NCBI GenBank assembly: GCA_040880235.1
Contig: JBBDIX010000087.1
Location: forward strand, 1 to 10,731
Direction: 5' to 3'
Length of the DNA stretch: 10,731 bases
Source: JBBDIX01 sp040880235
GTDB taxonomy: Bacteria > Actinomycetota > Nitriliruptoria > Nitriliruptorales > Nitriliruptoraceae
The stretch's first letter is position 1, and the number at the start of each line of letters is the position of its first letter. Of this stretch, positions 6,579 to 10,731 are shown one piece after another. The notes below the pieces were generated by a model. That model worked only from the letters and a program-made list of their open reading frames with translations. It was not told the origin of the DNA and made no database searches. The position numbers and the translations under genes were made by a program.

Positions 6579-7139
6579 CTAGACGTCGAGCAGTTCCTGC
6601 TCCTTGGCCTCCAGCGCACGGTCGATGTGCGCGATGTGGGAGGCGGTGATCGCCTCGAGGCGCTTGGCGTGACGCTCGTGCTCGTCGGCACCGACGTCTC
6701 CGTCATCCTCGAGCTTCTGCATCGCATCCCGGGCGCTGCGACGCACGTTGCGCACCGCGATCTTGCCGTCCTCGGCCGCCGTACGGGCCATCTTGATGAA
6801 GTCGCGGCGACGTTCCTCGGTGAGCTCGGGGAACACGCAGCGGATCGTCGAGCCGTCGCTGGCCGGGTTCAGGCCCAGGTCCGAGTCACGGATGGCCTTC
6901 TCGACCTGGTCCACCGAACCCTTGTCGAACGGGTTGACGACCAGGATGCGCGGTTCGGGGACCGCGAAGTTCGCGAGCTGCTGCAGCGGCGTCGGCGACC
7001 CGTAGTAGTCGACCATGATCCGGTTGAGCAGCTGTGGGTTCGCGCGTCCCGTGCGGATCGACGCAAAGTCCTCCGACACCTTCTCCACGGCCTGACCCAT
7101 ACGGCGGTCGGCGTCCCGGACGGCTTCGTCGACGGTCAT
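6579..7139 (-). CDS. frr: Ribosome recycling factor
   Basis: RRF works with EF-G to split the post-termination ribosome so that subunits can be reused. The product is 186 residues, the standard size of about 185. It shows RTGRANP (29-35), DYYGSPTPLQQLA (44-56), the domain II region VPEPRILVVNPFD (60-72) and the basic AVRNVRRSARD helix (128-138), with the charged C-terminal helix expected of the three-helix bundle of domain I. The start at ATG 7139 is supported by AGGAG 6 nt upstream. The frame stays open to 7238, but that part overlaps pyrH and lacks family similarity. The stop is TAG, unlike the TGA used by its neighbours. It follows pyrH after 46 nt. Confidence 0.98.
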   Translation of the reverse strand: MTVDEAVRDADRRMGQAVEKVSEDFASIRTGRANPQLLNRIMVDYYGSPTPLQQLANFAVPEPRILVVNPFDKGSVDQVEKAIRDSDLGLNPASDGSTIRCVFPELTEERRRDFIKMARTAAEDGKIAVRNVRRSARDAMQKLEDDGDVGADEHERHAKRLEAITASHIAHIDRALEAKEQELLDV

Positions 7140-7185
7140 GTCGGACTCCTGGTAGAGCGCGGGCGGAAAGGTCTCGAGCGACCGG

Positions 7186-7929
7186 TCAGGCCGCCGGCGT
7201 GGGCACGTTGCGCACCAGTGTGCCCACCGGTTCGCCACGCACCACCCGACGGATGTTGCCCTCCTGCAGGAGCTCGAAGACCACGATCGGAAGGTCGTTG
7301 TCCATGCACAGCGAGATGGCCGTGGCGTCCATGACCTTCAGACCCTGATTGAGCACCGCGAGGAAGTCGATCTCGTCGTACCGGCGGGCGGCGACATCGA
7401 CACGCGGGTCCGAATCGTAGACCCCGTCGACCTGCGTGCCCTTCAGGATCGCCTCGGCACCGATCTCGAGCGCACGCTGGGCGGCAGTCGTGTCCGTCGT
7501 GAAGTACGGGGACCCGAGGCCTGCCGCGAAGATGACGACGCGGCCCTTCTCCAGGTGGGCCATCGCGCGGCGGCGGATGTAGGGCTCGGCGAGCGCCTGC
7601 ATCTCGATCGCGGTCTGCACCCGTGTCTCCACCCCGAGCTTCTCGATGGCGTCCTGCAGGGCAAGCGCATTGATGACCGTGGCGAGCATGCCCATGTGGT
7701 CGGCACTGGAGCGGTCCATGCCCGCCGCGGAAGGAGACGCGCCGCGGAAGATGTTTCCGCCGCCGACCACGACGCCGATCTCCGTGCCGTCGCTGGCCTT
7801 GAGTTCCACGATCTCGCGGGCGACCTGTCTGACGATGGTCGGGTCGATGCCGCCCTTCACGGACGGGTCCGAGAACGCCTCACCCGACAGCTTGAGCAGC
7901 ACACGCCCGAGGGCCGGTCGGTTCGTCAA
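7186..7929 (-). CDS. pyrH: Uridylate (UMP) kinase
   Basis: Bacterial PyrH phosphorylates UMP to UDP with ATP. It is a hexameric amino-acid-kinase-fold enzyme unrelated to eukaryotic UMP/CMP kinases, typically regulated by GTP and UTP. The 247 residues match the family length. Visible motifs are LLKLSGEAF (11-19, ATP-binding Lys and Gly), VVVGGGNIFRG (53-63), DHMGMLAT (77-84, UMP site and subunit contact), TDTTAAQRALEIGAEA (145-160) and GVYDSDP (169-175). The start codon is TTG at 7929, with GAAGGA 8 nt upstream; it gives the usual short lead-in before the first strand. pyrH follows tsf after 63 nt, where a possible internal promoter lies. Confidence 0.98.
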   Translation of the reverse strand: MTNRPALGRVLLKLSGEAFSDPSVKGGIDPTIVRQVAREIVELKASDGTEIGVVVGGGNIFRGASPSAAGMDRSSADHMGMLATVINALALQDAIEKLGVETRVQTAIEMQALAEPYIRRRAMAHLEKGRVVIFAAGLGSPYFTTDTTAAQRALEIGAEAILKGTQVDGVYDSDPRVDVAARRYDEIDFLAVLNQGLKVMDATAISLCMDNDLPIVVFELLQEGNIRRVVRGEPVGTLVRNVPTPAA

Positions 7930-7966
7930 CGGAACAGTCCTTCGCCTGGCTCGCCTCGACGGCCGG

Positions 7967-7972
7967 ATCCTA
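7967..7972 (-). promoter_or_regulatory. Possible internal -10 box before pyrH
   Basis: TAGGAT on the minus strand fits TANNNT and sits in the only AT-containing patch of the 63-nt tsf-pyrH gap. A transcript would start near 7960, about 31 nt before the pyrH TTG. No convincing -35 hexamer is visible. Confidence 0.22.
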
Positions 7973-7992
7973 ACGTGTCGGAGGCGCGTCGA

Positions 7993-8604
7993 TCAGGCGC
8001 CGACCTCGAAGCGCGCAAATCGGGCCACCTCGATCTTCTCCCCCACGAGGCCCTGCACGTCGCTGATGGCCTGTCCGACGGTGCGATCGGAATCCAGCAC
8101 GTACGGCTGGTTGACCAGGACCCACTCCTCGAAGACCTTGCGGATCTTGCCCTCGACGATCCGGTCGATGATGTCCGCGGGCTTGCCCTGCTCGACGGCC
8201 TCCTTGCGGGCGAACTCGCGCTCCTTCTCGAGCATCGCCTCGTCCACGTCGGACTCGTTGACGACGAGCGGACGTGCCGCCGCGATGTGCATCGCGAGGT
8301 CCTTGGCGAGCTTCTGGACCGCCTCGGCCTTGGCGACGAAGTCGGTCTCACAGGCGAGCTGCAGCATGACCCCGACGCGCGCCGGCATGCCCGGCGACGG
8401 GGTGTGCAGGTAGGTGTGCACGAGCCCCTCGCTGGCGGTGCGGTCCGCAGCGCGTGCGTCCATCTTCGCGCCGGTGCGCTCACGCACCAGTTCGGCGGCC
8501 TTCTCCAGGTCACCATCCGCGTCGACGAGCGCCTGCTTGCAGGCCATCATCGGGGCGCTGGTGCGTTCTCTGAGCAGTTTCACGTCGGCTGCGGCGATCG
8601 CCAC
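7993..8604 (-). CDS. tsf: Translation elongation factor Ts, short form
   Basis: EF-Ts is the guanine nucleotide exchange factor that recharges EF-Tu with GTP. At 203 residues it is near the short Thermus form (about 196) rather than the roughly 270-280 of E. coli or mycobacteria (lengths from memory). The N-terminal UBA-like domain (about 4-45) carries LRERTSAPMMACKQAL. The core has the EF-Tu-contacting TDFV motif at 87-90 within CETDFVAKA, and IIDRIVEGKIRKVFEE (145-160) precedes the C-terminal strand. The shortness therefore reflects a reduced core and C-terminal region, not a truncation. The start is GTG 8604 with AGGAGG 8 nt upstream. A small UUCC-loop hairpin sits just before that ribosome binding site. 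It follows rpsB by 108 nt, the classic rpsB-tsf pairing. Confidence 0.97.
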   Translation of the reverse strand: MAIAAADVKLLRERTSAPMMACKQALVDADGDLEKAAELVRERTGAKMDARAADRTASEGLVHTYLHTPSPGMPARVGVMLQLACETDFVAKAEAVQKLAKDLAMHIAAARPLVVNESDVDEAMLEKEREFARKEAVEQGKPADIIDRIVEGKIRKVFEEWVLVNQPYVLDSDRTVGQAISDVQGLVGEKIEVARFARFEVGA

Positions 8605-8621
8605 GATGGTGTCCTCCTGTG

Positions 8622-8635
8622 CGCGCGGAAGCGCG
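8622..8635 (-). promoter_or_regulatory. Small hairpin next to the tsf ribosome binding site
   Basis: In the mRNA, CGCGC and GCGCG pair around a UUCC tetraloop, ending 3 nt before the AGGAGG of tsf. It could tune access to the ribosome binding site. Five GC pairs are also easily found by chance in such GC-rich DNA. Confidence 0.25.
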
Positions 8636-8652
8636 GGTGTGCACGGTTGGCA

Positions 8653-8685
8653 GCATCCGACGTGTGGCGTGCACGCGTCGGATGC
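8653..8685 (-). promoter_or_regulatory. 10-bp stem-loop in the rpsB-tsf intergenic region, attenuator candidate
   Basis: Bases 8653-8662 (GCATCCGACG) are the exact reverse complement of 8676-8685, with a 13-nt loop. It lies 27 nt after the rpsB stop and about 48 nt before the tsf start. A second hairpin (GCCGG 8696-8700 with CCGGC 8705-8709) lies between it and the rpsB stop. No U-tract follows, so full termination is unlikely. A partial attenuator or an mRNA-processing and stability element fits better. Differential expression of the two genes through the intergenic region is known in E. coli; that this hairpin does so is inference. Confidence 0.5.
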
Positions 8686-8712
8686 GTCGGCAGGCGCCGG
8701 AGCGCCGGCCGG

Positions 8713-9717
8713 TCAGTCGGTGGTGGTCTTCGCCGGCTCTGCGGCGTCGGCGTCGGCGTCGGCGTCGGCCGGTACGTCGGCGGCAACAGGCTCGTCGGCC
8801 GCAGCAGGTTCCTCCGCCGCCGGCTCCTCGGCAGGGGCAGCGGCAGGCGCCTCGGCCGGAGCAGGCTCTGCGGCGGGTTCACCCGCAGCACGAGTCGCCT
8901 TCTCCGCGGCCTGCTGGCGCTCGAGTTCGAGCTCCCAGGCGGCCTTGGGTTCTGCGGCCTGTGCACCCGACTCCTCGCCCTGCGAGGCCTGCAGCGCCTG
9001 GGCGCGCAGTTCGTCGTCGGGAGAGCGCGACGCACGCAGCAGCAGTCCGTCCGCGCAGGCGTCGGCGATGATCCGGGTCAGCAGCGCTGAACTGCGGATC
9101 GCGTCGTCGTTGCCGGCGATCGGGAACTGGATCGGGTCCGGGTCACAGTTGGTGTCGAGGATGCCGATGACCGGGATCTTCAGCCGGTTGGCCTCCTTGA
9201 CGGCGATCTCCTCGATGACCGTGTCCACGATCCACACGGCGTCGGGCAGCTTGCCCATCTCGCGGATCCCGCCGAGGTTGGTCTGCAGCTTGTCGTGCTC
9301 ACGCCCGAGCTGCAGGACCTCCTTCTTCGGCAGGAGTTCGAACGTTCCCGACGACTCCATGGCCTCGAGTTCGCGCAGGCGGGCGATGCGGCCCTTGATG
9401 GTCGAGAAGTTGGTGAGCATGCCGCCCATCCAACGCTCGGTGACGTAGGGCATGCCGACGCGCTGGGCCTGCCACTCGATGGTCTCGCGAGCCTGCTTCT
9501 TGGTCCCGATGAACAGGACCGTGCCGCCCTTCGCGACGAGGTCGCGCGTGAACGTGTAGGCACGTTCGATGTGGCCGACGGTCTGTCGGATGTCGATGAC
9601 GTAGATCCCGTTGCGCTCGCCGTAGATGAAGCGGCGCATCTTGGGGTTCCACCGTTGGGTCTGGTGCCCAAAGTGGACGCCAGCTTCGAGCAGCTGACGC
9701 ATGGTGACAACGGCCAT
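8713..9717 (-). CDS. rpsB: 30S ribosomal protein S2 with long acidic C-terminal extension
   Basis: S2 is a late-assembling small-subunit protein that binds near S1 and the mRNA path. Residues 1-230 are canonical: MRQLLEAGVHFGHQTQRWNPKM-type opening (6-27, with the S2 signature), NGIYVIDIRQT (36-46), FIGTKKQA (69-76), ERWMGGMLTNF (94-104) and PVIGILDTNCDPD (182-194). Residues about 231-334 form a low-complexity tail rich in Ala, Glu and Pro that ends in a run of alternating Asp-Ala (318-325). Comparable tails occur in some actinobacterial S2 proteins and are probably disordered. The total of 334 residues compares with about 240-260 for typical bacteria. The ATG at 9717 has GGAAGGAA 5 nt upstream. 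It is the first gene of the cluster after the promoter, so the operon probably starts here. Confidence 0.98.
   Translation of the reverse strand: MAVVTMRQLLEAGVHFGHQTQRWNPKMRRFIYGERNGIYVIDIRQTVGHIERAYTFTRDLVAKGGTVLFIGTKKQARETIEWQAQRVGMPYVTERWMGGMLTNFSTIKGRIARLRELEAMESSGTFELLPKKEVLQLGREHDKLQTNLGGIREMGKLPDAVWIVDTVIEEIAVKEANRLKIPVIGILDTNCDPDPIQFPIAGNDDAIRSSALLTRIIADACADGLLLRASRSPDDELRAQALQASQGEESGAQAAEPKAAWELELERQQAAEKATRAAGEPAAEPAPAEAPAAAPAEEPAAEEPAAADEPVAADVPADADADADAAEPAKTTTD
8744..8767. repeat. Four tandem copies of a 6-nt unit within rpsB
   Basis: The unit gcgtcg occurs four times without interruption and encodes the alternating Asp-Ala run at the end of S2. Each copy is two codons, so gain or loss of units would keep the frame and only change tail length. 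Confidence 0.85.
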
Positions 9718-9982
9718 GGAAGTTCCTTCCGGTTCGGTTGGGCCTCCGCCCGCGTCATCCGGATCCGGGAACCGGGGTTCCCGGGGCGACCCACCCCTGT
9801 CGGGGCACCGGGGTCGTCCGTCGGCGAGCGTGTGTGGTGGTCGGGTCGACGTCCTCGAACAGCGAGGCGGTCGGTCTCCACGCCACGTGGGTGTGGGAAC
9901 GACCGTTCGTCGACACGGTGTCGGTCGGGTGCTGGTTCGCGTCTGGACGCGAAGAGGACCCGCCGCACGAGCGGGTCCCAGC
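9718..9982 (-). promoter_or_regulatory. Long structured 5' leader of rpsB
   Basis: If the promoter at 9989-10018 is right, the rpsB mRNA begins near 9982 and has a leader of about 265 nt. In transcript order it contains four hairpins. First is an 18-nt perfect palindrome with 2 central bases (9936-9953). Second is a GAACG/CGTTC hairpin, with flanking GTGT/ACAC that can also pair (9891-9916). Third is CGACCC/GGGTCG with an inner CCCC/GGGG stem and 4-nt loop (9787-9816). Fourth is a perfect 8-bp stem with a 4-nt loop (9765-9784). The last ends 47 nt before the ATG. No run of U follows any of them. Autogenous control of rpsB by S2 binding its leader is established in E. coli and relatives; an analogous role here is inference. 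I found no protein-like ORF with convincing signals in this interval. Confidence 0.5.
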
Positions 9983-9988
9983 GAGAGG

Positions 9989-10018
9989 AGGATACCGGGC
10001 GACCGACACGGCCGTCCA
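9989..10018 (-). promoter_or_regulatory. Probable sigma-70-type promoter of the rpsB operon
   Basis: On the minus strand, TGGACG (10013-10018) resembles the -35 consensus TTGACA. It is followed after 18 nt by TATCCT (9989-9994), a good -10 of the TANNNT type. It lies about 55-85 nt after the hydrolase stop and upstream of the whole rpsB cluster, which is where an operon promoter is expected. The start point would be near 9982. The -35 match is moderate and the spacing one base over the optimum. Confidence 0.5.
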
Positions 10019-10071
10019 CCGCACCGTGCCAGCGTCGTGGACCCGTCGAGCGCGACCCGCGGGTGTGGCGG

Positions 10072-10731
10072 TCACCGGTCGACACGCACCGACGACAGGT
10101 CGGTGACTGGTCCGGACCCGAACGCGGCCGCCCGTCCCACGATCCGAAGCGCAAGCCCTGCGTCGTCGACCAGCGAGGCGGTGAACACGGTGCTCGCGTG
10201 GTCGACGTCCCGGCCGTGGAGGAAGTCCCAGACGACCTCACGGATCGCCTCGCTGTGCCGGACCGACTCGTGACCCCCGGGCAGCACGACATGGGGCGCG
10301 TCGGTGACGAGGCGACCGTCACCCGTGGTCGGGTGCGCCGTGCGGTGGGGCGTCGCCACCAGATCGCTCGCGCCGCCGATCGTGAGGACGCGAGTGCCCG
10401 TGGCCAGGGCCCCAGCGCCACCTGCAGCGACGGCGTCCTGCCAGGCGCGAGCATGGCCGTCGAGCAGCGTCGATCCTGTTGCGAGCTGGTCCAGCGCGGG
10501 CATGTCCAGCGGAGTGCGTTCCACCTGTCGACCACCGCCCGACGCCGGCGCCAGACGCAGCAGGGTGTCGATGGTCTGCCGGGTCGCGGTTGCCGCGCGC
10601 AACCAGACGCCGGCCTCGGCGAGGTCGGACCCGCGATGGGGTGACGCGATGGTGACGATGTTGCCGATGGGCGGAAGGGTCACGTCGTAGGGATCGTGCA
10701 GGTGGGTCAGGTAGTACAGCGCGACGATGCC
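10072..10731 (-). CDS. Alpha/beta-hydrolase, lipase-like, C-terminal part (start beyond window)
   Basis: Only the last 219 residues are inside the window; the reading frame is open through the right edge. The fragment opens with GIVALYYLTHLHD, the kind of helix that follows the nucleophile elbow (G-x-S-x-G) of a lipase, so the catalytic Ser is probably just outside. IVTIASPHRGSDLAE (fragment 25-39) is typical of lipase or PGAP1-like hydrolases. GGASDLV (119-125, Asp123) and LPGGHESV (150-157, His154) supply likely acid and base residues, with HSEAIREVVWDFLHG (159-173) the closing helix. A tail of about 45 residues follows. A GTG at 10683 is just an internal Val codon. The substrate is unknown; esterase, triacylglycerol lipase or related activity are all possible. 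It precedes the rpsB promoter and is probably a separate unit. Confidence 0.8.
   Translation of the reverse strand, partial: GIVALYYLTHLHDPYDVTLPPIGNIVTIASPHRGSDLAEAGVWLRAATATRQTIDTLLRLAPASGGGRQVERTPLDMPALDQLATGSTLLDGHARAWQDAVAAGGAGALATGTRVLTIGGASDLVATPHRTAHPTTGDGRLVTDAPHVVLPGGHESVRHSEAIREVVWDFLHGRDVDHASTVFTASLVDDAGLALRIVGRAAAFGSGPVTDLSSVRVDR

Noticed and set aside
6554..6727. N-terminal extension of cdsA to 6727
   Set aside because: It overlaps frr, while the ATG at 6553 has a good GGGGAG ribosome binding site.
7140..7238. N-terminal extension of frr to 7238
   Set aside because: It overlaps pyrH, and AGGAG sits 6 nt before the ATG at 7139, which gives the standard RRF length.
10055..10064. 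ACCCGCGGGT palindrome after the hydrolase stop as a terminator
   Set aside because: With no loop it can only form a very short hairpin, and there is no T-tract.
9755..10075. A minus-strand frame of 106 codons filling the rpsB leader, its GTG overlapping the hydrolase stop
   Set aside because: The GTGA overlap is tempting, but there is no ribosome binding site, the composition is Arg/Pro/Thr-rich without a recognisable fold, and the best promoter lies inside it. Conservation in relatives would change this view.
9295..10644. A plus-strand frame of 449 codons antisense to rpsB, the leader and the hydrolase
   Set aside because: It runs opposite two coding regions and shows no recognisable domain.
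1..10731. CRISPR arrays, insertion sequences, tRNA or rRNA genes, toxin-antitoxin or defence genes
   Set aside because: No regularly spaced repeats, transposase motifs, cloverleaf sequences or such gene families are seen. The content is a conserved housekeeping cluster.

Overview
This is a GC-rich window (about 70% by eye) with strong G/C preference at third codon positions. All ten genes lie on the minus strand, so transcription runs from high to low coordinates. The order rpsB-tsf-pyrH-frr-cdsA-rlmN-dxr-rseP-ispG is the conserved actinobacterial housekeeping cluster, known for example in a more interrupted form in Mycobacterium. The very high GC, the GTG and TTG start codons, the alanine/glutamate-rich S2 tail, a short EF-Ts and an RseP with a large cytoplasmic insertion suggest an actinobacterium outside the well-studied mycobacterial and streptomycete groups. 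A deep lineage such as Nitriliruptoria or Acidimicrobiia is possible. That placement is inference; there is no rRNA here to settle it.

Right end (10072-10731): the C-terminal part of an alpha/beta-hydrolase whose start lies beyond the window. Next (9718-10071) is a 354-nt non-coding stretch with a plausible sigma-70-type promoter. It implies an unusually long rpsB leader of about 265 nt with several perfect or near-perfect hairpins. Then come the translation genes rpsB (ribosomal protein S2) and tsf (EF-Ts), separated by 108 nt holding a 10-bp stem-loop. pyrH (UMP kinase) and frr (ribosome recycling factor) follow, then cdsA (CDP-diacylglycerol synthase).

A 358-nt gap (5254-5611) separates cdsA from the second half of the cluster. 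It carries a small hairpin, a coding-like 36-codon frame, a possible promoter and a short leader ORF touching rlmN. The second half is compact: rlmN (23S rRNA/tRNA A2503/A37 methylation), dxr (MEP pathway step 2), rseP (site-2 protease) and ispG (MEP pathway, penultimate step). rlmN/dxr and dxr/rseP overlap by 4 nt, which suggests translational coupling. A 10-bp GC-rich hairpin about 96 nt after ispG is the probable terminator.

Functionally the cluster joins protein synthesis (rpsB, tsf, frr, rlmN), pyrimidine nucleotide supply (pyrH), phospholipid precursor synthesis (cdsA), isoprenoid precursors (dxr, ispG) and membrane stress proteolysis (rseP). No mobile element, CRISPR array, tRNA, rRNA or defence gene is visible. 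I found no undescribed multi-gene system. The best candidates for novelty are the structured rpsB leader, the enlarged RseP and the cdsA-rlmN gap.
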